Positions 16,662 through 25,246 of a stretch of 44,251 bases of DNA are shown here, one piece after another. The notes beneath the pieces were generated by a model. It was not told where the DNA came from, made no database searches, and saw nothing but the letters and a program-made list of their open reading frames with translations. Position 1 is the stretch's first letter, and each line of letters starts with the position of its first letter. This DNA comes from Candidatus Acidiferrales bacterium. Lineage in GTDB: Bacteria > Acidobacteriota > Terriglobia > Acidiferrales > UBA7541. Both the position numbers and the translations under genes were made by a program. The stretch covers positions 1-44,251 of the forward strand of contig JASHPG010000185.1 in the NCBI GenBank assembly GCA_030038275.1. The letters are read 5' to 3'.

Positions 16662-17655
16662 GAATCCGCTTTCTCTCCACGGCTTCAAAGCCCGCTAACT
16701 TCTGGCGCCGGACGATGGTGTCGTCCAACCGGTAAACGGCCTGCGTGGCCGTTCCGTTGTTCAGGCTTTTAAACGAAAAATTCACCTCGTCAGCCGCCAC
16801 TGATTTGATTTCCACGGGAAGGGTGCCACAAACGCCGCTGTCCACAAATGCCGTCTCGTACTGCTGGTGTTTTCGGCTCCACGTATAAACCCGAAGCATG
16901 GTGAAATCGCAGGGCTGGCCCTCTGGGCCGTGCGTCCCCACCATCAGGTACTGAGGCTTGGTAGCGCCTTGGCCATCCGGAACGCGATCCAGTTCGAACC
17001 ACGCAACAGGATGCATGTCCGCCGAGCTCGCGTAATCGTAAAGAGCTTCCGGTAAATCGATTTGAATGAATCGACCGAGCACCCAACCGGAAGCCGTGCT
17101 GTGGTCCGGTAATTCCGCGCGCACGAGCCACCAGTCCTCTTTTCTCGCTTCCGCCGCCTTCGAAACAGGAACGTTCTGCGCAATCGCTTCCGTTACTGCT
17201 GCCGGCACGTCCATCGGCCTGCGCTCGAACAACTCCACGGGCACCAGCTTTCCGAGTTGCCGGATGCGCACAGCGCCGCGGCCAGGGCCTATGTGCAGGT
17301 TCGTGAGCACAGCCGTTTGCCCGCGCGCCTCCACTGGAAGGCCCGAGGTTTGCCGGTCCAACTGCTTCGTTTCTTCCCAAAAATCGGACGTCAGCAGATT
17401 GGATTCGCTCGTCCAGCCTACCGCGCCGCTAGGTGTTCGCACTTTCACTTGATCTTGAAAATGCTGCAGGATCTCGAGCCTCGCGCCGTAATCCAGAGTT
17501 GCGACCGGCTCTTGAATTGCCGCGACGGTGTTCCAGAGCGTCACTCTGCGGCTCGCGGCATAAGCGATTTCAACGGGTTCTTTTTTGTGCCGGTGAAGAT
17601 AGAAACCCGTTCCGATCACCAACACTAGCAGCAGGCCCAGCAAAATTTTTCTCAT
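16654..17655 (-). CDS. Membrane-anchored protein with two SH3-like domains
   Basis: The 333-residue protein starts with one membrane segment (residues 4-20, LLGLLLVLVIGTGFYL) followed by a basic stop and a periplasmic body. Two bacterial SH3-like segments are suggested. One is at about 35-90, ending GAVGWTSESNLL. The other is at about 110-200, ending ASGWVLGRFIQIDLP. The C-terminal 120 residues, with a CDFTML/SGVCG Cys pair, are not recognised. Such proteins often bind cell-wall peptides, which is inference. It overlaps the start of the NHL gene, so the two are probably one operon. Confidence 0.75.
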   Translation of the reverse strand: MRKILLGLLLVLVIGTGFYLHRHKKEPVEIAYAASRRVTLWNTVAAIQEPVATLDYGARLEILQHFQDQVKVRTPSGAVGWTSESNLLTSDFWEETKQLDRQTSGLPVEARGQTAVLTNLHIGPGRGAVRIRQLGKLVPVELFERRPMDVPAAVTEAIAQNVPVSKAAEARKEDWWLVRAELPDHSTASGWVLGRFIQIDLPEALYDYASSADMHPVAWFELDRVPDGQGATKPQYLMVGTHGPEGQPCDFTMLRVYTWSRKHQQYETAFVDSGVCGTLPVEIKSVAADEVNFSFKSLNNGTATQAVYRLDDTIVRRQKLAGFEAVERKRIHG

Positions 17656-17779
17656 TCAAACAACCCGCCGCCCACACGGCGGCTTTTTCCGCTTTTCCTC
17701 TCCGAATAACAAGGATTCTATACAATACCGCCCGCCGCGTTCTGCTACAATCCGGCACGCTCGTCGATTTTTCGGGTGA

Positions 17780-18241
17780 GTGTCGAAAGAGGAGGGCGTC
17801 GGAGTGTGGAGTTTGGAGAAATTGAAGCCGCTGGCCCTGCTGCTCTTGCGCTTGGCCATGGGGATCATTTTCATCCATTACGGCTATCCAAAACTCTTCG
17901 TGCATCCGCGAAGTAGCGCGGCGTGGTTCGCGCAGCACGGATTTCCCGGCTATTTTGCGTATCTTTCCGGTGTATTGGAGCTTTTCGGCGGGCTAATGCT
18001 GGTTGCAGGACTTTTCGCCCGCATTGCGGGATTGCTGCTGGCCATTGAGATGGCCGTGGCCCTCTGGCGGGTCCACGGGCTGCTGGCGGACCCGCTTGCG
18101 GTGCAGAATTATCAGTTTCCGCTGATGATGGGTGTAGCTGCGCTGGCGGTTGCCGCGGCAGGCGCGGGCGCGCTCTCGTTCGATCGAGTGCTGTTCCGCG
18201 AGTCGCGTGCTTCCGCGAAGCCCAGCAAGGTCGCTCGATAA
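17780..18241 (+). CDS. DoxX-family membrane protein
   Basis: A four-helix inner-membrane protein of the DoxX/DoxD family. The first helix has LLLRLAMGIIFIHYGYPKLF and the second GYFAYLSGVLELFGGLMLVAG, both family hallmarks. Helices at about 80-100 and 115-135 follow. DoxX proteins are tied to redox and thiol homeostasis in several bacteria, but the role here is open. The frame opens at GTG 17780; GTG 17804 is as likely because GAGGAGG lies 9 nt upstream of it. The gene converges on the gamma-carbonic anhydrase gene with a 7-bp gap. Confidence 0.9.
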   Translation: MSKEEGVGVWSLEKLKPLALLLLRLAMGIIFIHYGYPKLFVHPRSSAAWFAQHGFPGYFAYLSGVLELFGGLMLVAGLFARIAGLLLAIEMAVALWRVHGLLADPLAVQNYQFPLMMGVAALAVAAAGAGALSFDRVLFRESRASAKPSKVAR

Positions 18242-18248
18242 AAATTCT

Positions 18249-18770
18249 CTAACTTCGATACTTCTCCCTTAGAAAATCGTTTTTGAAATTGACGTAATGC
18301 TCCGCGGAAGTTCCTATGCGCTTGCGCTCTTCTTCGGTAACTGCGCGACGAACTTTCCATGGCGCGCCCATCACCATACTGCCCGGCGGAATCTCGGTGC
18401 GCTCGGTGATCAACGTTCCAGCGCCGATGATGCTGCCAGACCCAATCTTGCAGCCATTCAGCAAAATGCTGCCCATGCCGATCAGGCAATCGGATTCGAC
18501 GGTGCAGCCGTGCAGAACCGCGCGGTGCCCAACGGTCACGTTCGCCCCTATCGTCAACGCATATTGGCCGCTTTCGATATGGCAAACGCAGCCGTCCTGA
18601 ATGCTGGTGCGCGCGCCGATACGAATCGCATTGTAATCTCCACGTAGGACAGCGCACGGCCAGATGCTCGCGTCGTCTCCAATTGTGACGTCTCCGATCA
18701 GTACCGCTTGCGGATCGACGTATGCACTCGGGGCGATCTGCGGCGTATGGCCGCGGAAAATCCGAATCAT
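18249..18770 (-). CDS. Gamma-carbonic anhydrase-like left-handed beta-helix protein
   Basis: A 173-residue left-handed beta-helix protein with hexapeptide repeats (IGDVTIGDDA, IGARTSI, IGANVTVG, IGMGSILLNG, IGSGSIIGAG). It carries the three zinc-ligand histidines of gamma-carbonic anhydrases: H64 in CVCHIE, and H82 and H87 in VGHRAVLH. The family contains true carbonic anhydrases and inactive relatives (CaiE, PaaY, YrdA types), so hydration of CO2 is likely but not certain. ATG 18770 is chosen over an upstream frame opening at 18872 because GAGGAGGG lies 6-7 nt before it and the family starts here. Confidence 0.9.
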   Translation of the reverse strand: MIRIFRGHTPQIAPSAYVDPQAVLIGDVTIGDDASIWPCAVLRGDYNAIRIGARTSIQDGCVCHIESGQYALTIGANVTVGHRAVLHGCTVESDCLIGMGSILLNGCKIGSGSIIGAGTLITERTEIPPGSMVMGAPWKVRRAVTEEERKRIGTSAEHYVNFKNDFLREKYRS

Positions 18771-19009
18771 CGAATGCCCTCCTCGCGGCCCAAATGCGCG
18801 AAACAGGGCGGAAACCAGATATTTGGAATTCTGAGCCGCCGCATTTGAATCGCAAATATTACGAGCAACCAACTGAAAATTCTAGCCTTACCCTAACAAG
18901 GACCTCATTGGAAACATCTATGTCGCGCATCCAAACGTTGCATTTTTCTCGGCGAAAGATTGCCGCTACTCTCCGCTCGCGGGATTCCATATCTCTAAGG
19001 AGAGTATAA

Positions 19010-20806
19010 ATGGCCGAGAAGACTACCGGTGAGATGAAGGCAACGCTCGGTTTAACGGGGTTGACGATGAATGCCATGGCGTTGATCGCGCCGGGCGCCT
19101 TCCTTTGGCTCACCTTTGCCCCGCAGGCGACTGAGGGCGCCACATCACCATCGATGTGGGCGGGCATCCTCTTCGCTCTGCTTCTGTGTCTTGCCACCGC
19201 AGTCTGTTATGCGGAAATGTCGAAGCTCTATCCCGGAACTGGAAGTTCCTATTACTTTGCCGAACAAGCGTTTTTGAATCACGACAAAGCGTGGAGATAT
19301 GCGCGCTTGATGAAATTCGTCGTTGGCTGGGGCTCGCATCTTTATTACTGGATCTATCCGGGAGTGATGGTCGCTGTCACCGGAGTTTTCTGCGGATATA
19401 TCGTCGGGACGCTCTGGCCGAACTTTATGAGCGCTACGAATCCGGGCCCGATGTTCATGATGTTGGTGGCGATCCTGTTCTCTTTTGGTGTGGCGTATAT
19501 CGCCCATCGCGGCGTGACGGGGTCCACTGCAGCAAGCGTCGCGATCAACGTGATTCAAATCTCGGCGCTATTAGTATTCGCCGTGATGGCGATTAGTTAT
19601 CGCGTCAGTCACGCACCCGGCAGCACCGGGCGGTGGTGGGATGCCACGACCGGCGCTTCGTATGATTATGTGCCCGCGACGACGACTCAAAACGTGGATG
19701 GTACGACGACGCAAGTGATCGTTCGCGACGCCAATCAGGTACCGAAGCCCGAGATCGATGCCGCTGGCCGTCCAGTGTCGTACAAGGTGAGCTACCCATT
19801 GAAAGACTCGAGCGGAAACTTCTTGACCCATCCGAACGCTAAATCAGTGGTTGGCATTCACAATCTCAACTGGATGTTCGTGCAAGCTACGGTAGCCATT
19901 CTGATCCTGGTCGGATTTGAGTCGGTCACGGCCATGGGCGGCGAAGCCAGAAACGCCAAACGCGACGTGCCAATCGCCGTGATCACGTCGCTGGTGGTGC
20001 AAGGAGCCTTCTGTTACCTGGTGGAGTATTTCGCCGCAAACTACTTCTTAAGTAGCGGCTATACCATGCAAAACGCAACTGCGTCGTCCGCACCCATCGG
20101 CGACATGATGGTGATGGTGGGCGACGCGCTCTTCCATGGTCATGGTCGGGCTTTTATGTTGTGCGAGGCACTAACGGTATTCCTCGCTTTGGTGGGGACG
20201 ACGCTCTCCTGCATGAATACGGGAGCACGCGTCACGTACGCTATGGGCAAAGATCAGGAAGTGCCGGAACATTTCGGTCTGCTTCACGAAAAAAACCTCA
20301 GTCCGCACCGAGCCATTTGGACCTTGGCAGTGATCTCGGCTGTCACCGGCTGCATCGCGCTTCTGGTCCTCTTTGGCGACGGCGGCGCGTTGAGCAACGC
20401 AACCATCGCCGCACTTCCGCATGGGTTCTGGTCCAGCTTTGGGTACATGTCGCACGATACGATGGTGAAGTTGCCCAATACACTCCTTACAGTCACGCTG
20501 GCCTCGAATTTCGGGACGTTCCTGTTGTACATGCTCAGCTGCATAACCTGCATTTTCTGCTACCACGGGCAACCGAATTTCAGCTTGGTCAAACACTTGT
20601 TCGTTCCCCTCTTCGGTATAGCCGCGAACCTGGTCTGCATGGCGGCGTATATCGTGCTGCCATTCATGGGTTATGGGACGAAGATGGAGCCGTTCCTCGC
20701 CCTGGGAATCGCGGCGGTATGGGGAATCTACGGAGGCATCTACTTCGTCCTGAACAGCAAGAAACAGGGCCGAACCACGATGGTCTCCGTCCGGAGCGCG
20801 ACGTAA
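19010..20806 (+). CDS. APC-superfamily amino acid permease
   Basis: A 598-residue inner-membrane transporter with about 12 hydrophobic helices. The first helix region LGLTGLTMNAMALIAPGAFL is typical of APC permeases, as is GFESVTAMGGEARNAKRDVP in the middle, where an acidic residue follows the unwound helix. A hydrophilic insertion at about residues 205-280, rich in Thr, Asp and Pro, is unusual for the family and probably faces the periplasm. AAGGAGAG 8 nt upstream fixes the start. Amino acid or amine uptake is likely; the substrate is unknown. Confidence 0.9.
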   Translation: MAEKTTGEMKATLGLTGLTMNAMALIAPGAFLWLTFAPQATEGATSPSMWAGILFALLLCLATAVCYAEMSKLYPGTGSSYYFAEQAFLNHDKAWRYARLMKFVVGWGSHLYYWIYPGVMVAVTGVFCGYIVGTLWPNFMSATNPGPMFMMLVAILFSFGVAYIAHRGVTGSTAASVAINVIQISALLVFAVMAISYRVSHAPGSTGRWWDATTGASYDYVPATTTQNVDGTTTQVIVRDANQVPKPEIDAAGRPVSYKVSYPLKDSSGNFLTHPNAKSVVGIHNLNWMFVQATVAILILVGFESVTAMGGEARNAKRDVPIAVITSLVVQGAFCYLVEYFAANYFLSSGYTMQNATASSAPIGDMMVMVGDALFHGHGRAFMLCEALTVFLALVGTTLSCMNTGARVTYAMGKDQEVPEHFGLLHEKNLSPHRAIWTLAVISAVTGCIALLVLFGDGGALSNATIAALPHGFWSSFGYMSHDTMVKLPNTLLTVTLASNFGTFLLYMLSCITCIFCYHGQPNFSLVKHLFVPLFGIAANLVCMAAYIVLPFMGYGTKMEPFLALGIAAVWGIYGGIYFVLNSKKQGRTTMVSVRSAT

Positions 20807-20830
20807 GGCTTAGCGCATCGGTAGTTCAGG

Positions 20831-20854
20831 GGCGGACGCTGCAAAGCGTCCGCC
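20831..20854 (+). terminator. GC-rich hairpin after the permease gene
   Basis: GGCGGACGC and GCGTCCGCC form a perfect 9-bp stem around a 6-base loop, followed by TTGTTG. It lies 25 bp after the permease stop and probably ends that transcript. The T run is short, so termination strength is uncertain. The loop sequence resembles a tRNA-Cys anticodon loop, but no tRNA can be folded (see rejected items). Confidence 0.5.
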
Positions 20855-21038
20855 TTGTTGCCGTTGTGCTCGATTCAAATCCTGTATGAGAGCCATCCAA
20901 ACCTTGCATCACCGACTCCCGCAGGCAGACTGATAATTGGACAGTGTGGGCTGGTATCGCGGTCGCTAAGAAACACAAGCAAATGAGCTACGCGGCCGAC
21001 AATCGAGGACGTTTCCCCTTAGCAGAAGGCGGCTGCTA

Positions 21039-21917
21039 ATGGCTAGCTGGCCGGGAGCGCGGGCGTTCGGAACCATGGCAGCACCGGCGACGCAGCGATA
21101 TACATCCTCCGCATTCGGCATGGACGTCGAATTCGCTCAACTCTCAGACCTTGGGCGCGTGCGCCAGGGCAACGAGGATTACCTCGGCCACGTGCGTCCG
21201 GCGAGCCCTGAAGAGGCGCAGTCGCGCGGCTGGCTATTTGTGGTGGCAGACGGAGTCGGCGGGAATGACGACGGCGAGGTAGCCTCGCAAACCGCAGTTG
21301 AAACGGTGGTTGTCGGGTTCCGCGAAGCCGTGCGCGGCGAACCCCACTCTTCGCTGCTGCCTGCGCTGATCCGCAAAGCAAATACGCGCGTTCTCGATGT
21401 GGCGCATGAGACCACCCCCGGCGGCTCGAACATGGCGACAACAATCGTGGCCTGCGCGCTGCGGCACGATCGCGTAGTCGTTGCGCACGTCGGCGATTCG
21501 CGCTGCTATTTGATCCGTCAAGGCGAAGCGCGCATTTTGACCCGCGATCACACCTACGCCGCCGAACAAGTCCGCATGGGAATCCTCTCGCCGAAAGAAG
21601 CGGCTGAATCCGACTCGCGCCACGTGTTGAGCCGCTCGCTAGGCGGGGGCCTTACCGTGAACGTGGAAGTGACTGAGCACCAGGTTTTCGTCGGCGACGT
21701 TCTGGTTCTGTGTACCGACGGATTGCACGGCTCCATCGCGCCTTCGGAAATTGGTGCGGTCGCCGGACGCGCCGAGAATCTGGATGCCGCCGCGCGTCGC
21801 CTGGCCGATATTGCCAACACCCGCGACGGTGGCGATAATATCAGCCTGCAGATCGTGCGCGTGAAAAGCGTGGAGCGTGTGGGCATGTATCGCGGACGGC
21901 CATACCGGCTGCCATAG
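21039..21917 (+). CDS. PP2C-type Ser/Thr protein phosphatase
   Basis: A bacterial PP2C/PPM phosphatase that would reverse the action of the kinase encoded next. Metal-binding motifs are visible in order: GRVRQGNEDYLG, FVVADGVGGNDDGE, VAHVGDSRCYLIR and DVLVLCTDGLHG, ending with DGGDNISLQIV. All the acidic residues needed for the dimetal centre appear present. The start is uncertain: ATG 21039 adds 27 residues with no obvious domain, while ATG 21120 (MDVEFAQLSDLG) begins exactly at the family's first strand. It is separated from the kinase gene by 6 bp, so the two form one unit. Confidence 0.93.
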   Translation: MASWPGARAFGTMAAPATQRYTSSAFGMDVEFAQLSDLGRVRQGNEDYLGHVRPASPEEAQSRGWLFVVADGVGGNDDGEVASQTAVETVVVGFREAVRGEPHSSLLPALIRKANTRVLDVAHETTPGGSNMATTIVACALRHDRVVVAHVGDSRCYLIRQGEARILTRDHTYAAEQVRMGILSPKEAAESDSRHVLSRSLGGGLTVNVEVTEHQVFVGDVLVLCTDGLHGSIAPSEIGAVAGRAENLDAAARRLADIANTRDGGDNISLQIVRVKSVERVGMYRGRPYRLP

Positions 21918-21923
21918 GCGACT

Positions 21924-22925
21924 GTGCTCCAGGTTTCGCAAGCAGCGCACGCTGATGAGGCTTCCCCGGTCCGACCCGGCGACCAACTCGACCATTACCG
22001 CATCGACGCTGTGGCCGCCCGCAGCGGCATGGCCTCTATTTTCCGCGGTACAGACCTGCGCACCGGAAAACAGGTCGCCATAAAAGTTCCCCACCCGGAA
22101 ATGGAGAGCGATCCGGTCCTCTTCGACCGTTTTAAGCGCGAACAGGATATCGGCGCGTCTCTCGATCATCCCGGTGTAATGAAGGTCTTCAAAGACGACG
22201 ACCGCAGCCAGCTTTACATGGTGATGGAATGGGTCGATGGCCGTCTGCTTCGCCAAATTCTCAACGACGAAAAGAAGCTCCCGCCCGAGCGCGCCATCAA
22301 AATCGCCATCGGCATATGCGGCGCTCTCGATTACATCCACACGCACGGCGTCGTCCACCGCGACCTAAAGCCGGAGAACATCATGGTGGATGGCGATGAC
22401 AACATTAAGCTGATTGATTTCGGCATCGCCGCGCAGGCCGGCGCGCGTCGGCTCACGTTCGCGAAACTCTCGAACGTGATGGGAACACCCGAGTATATTT
22501 CGCCGGAGCAGGTGAAAGGTAAGCGCGGCGACGCCCGCACCGACATCTACGCGCTCGGCGTGATGCTCTACGAAATGCTCACCGGCAAGGAGCCGTTTCA
22601 GGGCCCAAATCCGTTCGCCATCATGAACGACCGCCTGCTCAATAACCCTATCCCGCCGCGTGAAATCGATCCTTCGATTTCGCCCCAGCTTCAGGAAATC
22701 ATCTACCGTGCTATCGAGCGCGATCCCAAAAATCGCTACGCCACGGCCCGCGAATTTGCGTGGGATCTGCAGCATCAGGACCAGGTCGGCGCGGCCGATC
22801 GCGCGGAGCTGCGCGACTGGAAAAAACGGCGAACGCCGTGGATTCGGCGCGTGCTCTTCTACATCATGCTAATCCTGATTCCGGTGGTGATTTTCGGTTT
22901 GATGTTCTTCTTTGCCCGCCGATAG
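21924..22925 (+). CDS. Ser/Thr protein kinase (PknB-like) with C-terminal membrane anchor
   Basis: A eukaryotic-like protein kinase of 333 residues. It shows VAIK (K54), a Glu-containing helix C region, HRDLKPEN at 145-152 (catalytic D147), DFG at 165-167 and GTPEYISPEQ in the activation segment. The glycine-rich loop is degenerate (AARSGMASIF). A single hydrophobic helix at about 311-331 ends the protein with only ARR beyond it, so it is anchored by its tail and has no sensor domain outside. The start at GTG 21924 directly follows the PP2C gene. Paired kinase and phosphatase suggest a local phospho-switch with unknown targets. Confidence 0.93.
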   Translation: MLQVSQAAHADEASPVRPGDQLDHYRIDAVAARSGMASIFRGTDLRTGKQVAIKVPHPEMESDPVLFDRFKREQDIGASLDHPGVMKVFKDDDRSQLYMVMEWVDGRLLRQILNDEKKLPPERAIKIAIGICGALDYIHTHGVVHRDLKPENIMVDGDDNIKLIDFGIAAQAGARRLTFAKLSNVMGTPEYISPEQVKGKRGDARTDIYALGVMLYEMLTGKEPFQGPNPFAIMNDRLLNNPIPPREIDPSISPQLQEIIYRAIERDPKNRYATAREFAWDLQHQDQVGAADRAELRDWKKRRTPWIRRVLFYIMLILIPVVIFGLMFFFARR

Positions 22926-23164
22926 TTGAGCTTTTTCTCGACCCGCTAAAAGCTGAGTCCGCCCCGTTCACGCTCCATCGCCGCCTTATTCCGCATAAAC
23001 AATCCATAACAATTTTTTTTTGATTGGTTGGATTGAATCGTTGAGTTGGACCAGCGGCGAACTCACCTGTACGGTGCTTTCAGAGAATTCAGGCGCACCA
23101 ATGCCGCGATCCCACGAACTGGCGAACGACCGTGAGCGCGGGTAGGGAGGGAGAGGACATCCAC

Positions 23165-24433
23165 ATGACGAGCGAGAAGTGTATTCACAGGTTAGCGGCG
23201 GCATTGCTAGCTTTCGGCATCGCTGCGTTTTTCGCGGCTGGACTGCCAGCGCGAGCGCAAGATGCGGCGGGCGCACCTGCAACAACGGCCCAGCAGGGAC
23301 AACCGACGCCTTCGAGTTCGCCGCAGGCGCCGACTCCAACGGCGGCTGCGGCAACTCCGATGCCGCTGTCGATGCCTTCAATGTCAGGGCCGCTATCGAC
23401 CGCCGTTCCCCACGAGTTCGACGGAGGTCCGTTTGGCAAGCTGGACATCACCGGCATTTTGAGCGGCTGGGGCTCAACCGAGGGGGATCATGTTGCTGGA
23501 AACGAGTCCACGATTTGGGACATCAGCAACGCCCAAGTTTTCGTACAGAAGACTAGCGGATGGTGGCAGTTCTACCTCCAAGCTGGCGCATACAATCTGC
23601 CCGACTTGGGGGCGGGATATCTCTCGACTCCGGACACGATCAAGGACTTGTACGGCGCATTCCCTCAGGGTTATTTCAAGCTCGTCAAAGGCAACTTCTC
23701 CGCGGAGATCGGCGCTTTGCCCACGCTGATCGGCGCCGAATATACGTTCAGCTTCGAGAACATGAACATCGAACGTGGGCTTCTGTGGAACCAGGAAAAC
23801 GCGGTGAACCGGGGCATCCAGCTTAACTACTCCTACAAAAAGTGGAGCACCTCAGTTAGCTGGAATGATGGCTTTTACTCGGATCGTTACACGTGGGTTT
23901 CGGGTTCTCTGGCCTATGCGTTCAATGCCTCGAACACGCTGTCGTTCGTCGCCGGCGGAAATGCTGGCCAATACGACAAAAGTACGGCCGCCACTCCGCT
24001 CTATCTCAATAACGAGCAGATCTACAACGTGATTTACACGTACAGTCACGGACCTTGGGTGATTACTCCGTATTTCCAGTACACCAACGTGCCCACGATT
24101 CCGAAGGTCGGGATCCCGGTGGGCGTTGCTACGGCCGGCGGCGCGGTTTTGGCCACCTATAACTTCAAGCACGGAATATCGGTGGCGGTACGGCCCGAAT
24201 ACATCACAACGAGCGGCAGCGTTGCCGGCGGAGCCGCCAACCTTCTTTACGGCCCCGGCAGCGACGCATTCGCATTCACCGTCACTCCGACCTACACGAA
24301 GGGAGGCTTCTTCGCCCGAGGGGAACTTTCCGTCGTACACGCCGGCAATGTGACTCCGGGTGACGCGTTTGGCCCCCTTGGTACGGATGCGAATCAGCCG
24401 CGCGGCGCCGTTGAGATGGGATTTATGTTCTGA
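23165..24433 (+). CDS. Outer-membrane beta-barrel protein (BBP2 porin-like)
   Basis: A 422-residue exported protein. ATG 23165 is chosen because GGGAGGGAGAGG lies just upstream, and a classic signal peptide follows (LAAALLAFGIAAFFAAGLPARAQ region). Next comes a Pro/Ala/Thr-rich linker to about residue 75. From about residue 90 the sequence alternates hydrophobic and polar residues with many aromatics (WWQFYLQAGAYNLPD, INRGIQLNYSYKKWS-like strands) and ends in MGFMF with a terminal Phe, the signature of an outer-membrane barrel. The pattern matches the beta-barrel porin type 2 family. Transported solutes are unknown. Confidence 0.88.
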   Translation: MTSEKCIHRLAAALLAFGIAAFFAAGLPARAQDAAGAPATTAQQGQPTPSSSPQAPTPTAAAATPMPLSMPSMSGPLSTAVPHEFDGGPFGKLDITGILSGWGSTEGDHVAGNESTIWDISNAQVFVQKTSGWWQFYLQAGAYNLPDLGAGYLSTPDTIKDLYGAFPQGYFKLVKGNFSAEIGALPTLIGAEYTFSFENMNIERGLLWNQENAVNRGIQLNYSYKKWSTSVSWNDGFYSDRYTWVSGSLAYAFNASNTLSFVAGGNAGQYDKSTAATPLYLNNEQIYNVIYTYSHGPWVITPYFQYTNVPTIPKVGIPVGVATAGGAVLATYNFKHGISVAVRPEYITTSGSVAGGAANLLYGPGSDAFAFTVTPTYTKGGFFARGELSVVHAGNVTPGDAFGPLGTDANQPRGAVEMGFMF

Positions 24434-24454
24434 GGCACCAGCACAGCGCGACAG

Positions 24455-24489
24455 GCGACCGCTCGGCTTCAAATAAGCCGCGCGGTCGC
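24455..24489 (+). terminator. Rho-independent terminator of the porin gene
   Basis: GCGACCGC-T-CGGCTT pairs with AAGCCG-C-GCGGTCGC, a 14-bp stem with a single mismatch and a 5-base loop. It is followed by TTTACTTTTG and begins 21 bp after the barrel gene stop. Confidence 0.85.
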
Positions 24490-24575
24490 TTTACTTTTGA
24501 CAAGAGCAAAGGGGAGCACATCCCGAGCCTGCATCAGGGCAAGCGTCGGTCACACAAAGCCAGCTTCAAACCAGG

Positions 24576-24974
24576 TCAACGCTTTTGAATCGCAACCTCG
24601 CCGTCCTGCTCCTGCACGATTTCAACGGTCGCCGTTTTCCCGGCGGGCTTATCTTCCTTGGCGTACGTTCCCAACGGCTGCGGGTGCGCCGACAACGATG
24701 CTTGGCCTTCGGCAATCGCAGAGTCGTAGGAGACGAACGTCGAGGGGATATAGTCCGACGCGCTGCCCGAGGCGCTTCGCACCGCGAATCGTGTCGACGG
24801 AATGTGCGGCAGCACCCTGGATCCGCCGCCCAGACCGCCTCCGCCTGCCCCTCCGCCTCCACCCTCACTGTATACGCTCGGTGACATGCTAAAGTGAGCG
24901 GTGTTGCCGCCCCCCGCCTGTGCGGCGACCGCAAAACCGAGTACCAGAACCATCGCCCCAACAACCTTCATCAT
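24576..24974 (-). CDS. Small secreted Gly-rich protein
   Basis: A 132-residue protein of unknown function. MMKVVGAMVLVLGFAVAAQA is a clean signal peptide. The mature part begins with a glycine-rich stretch (GGGGGAGGGGLGGGS at about residues 42-56), then a Ser-rich region and a final segment of mixed strands (TATVEIVQEQDGEVAIQKR). GGGGGAGG directly before ATG 24974 sets the start, although the second ATG codon has better spacing. The frame extends upstream to 25049 but without a signal sequence. It converges on the porin gene. Confidence 0.65.
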   Translation of the reverse strand: MMKVVGAMVLVLGFAVAAQAGGGNTAHFSMSPSVYSEGGGGGAGGGGLGGGSRVLPHIPSTRFAVRSASGSASDYIPSTFVSYDSAIAEGQASLSAHPQPLGTYAKEDKPAGKTATVEIVQEQDGEVAIQKR

Positions 24975-25246
24975 GCCTCCCCCTTGGCGAGCGTCGTTCC
25001 AACCCGACAACTTGGCCGCAATCGACATGCCAGAGAGAAGCATCACCAAGGGCCAGAAATGGAGGGTTACAGCATGGTTCGAAACCCGGTAGAAGCCATT
25101 TTGCAGCCCCTTGCGGAAGGACCGTTCGCATGGATGGGTAACGCTGTGGCTCTCAGCTCAGAGGCTCAGTACCAGAACTTACACAACCGCTAGCGTGCTC
25201 GGATGCTACGAAGGCTCTGCAGTTCAGGCAAGGGTACTCTGGTGGA

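Noticed and set aside
20807-20890. A tRNA-Cys-like pattern (GGTAGTTCAGG, a TGCAAA loop, ATTCAAATCC) after the permease gene.
   Set aside because: The putative anticodon stem is a perfect 9-bp helix with a 6-base loop, not a 5-bp stem with a 7-base loop. The T-arm cannot pair and the acceptor stem pairs at only about five positions. A terminator hairpin explains it better.
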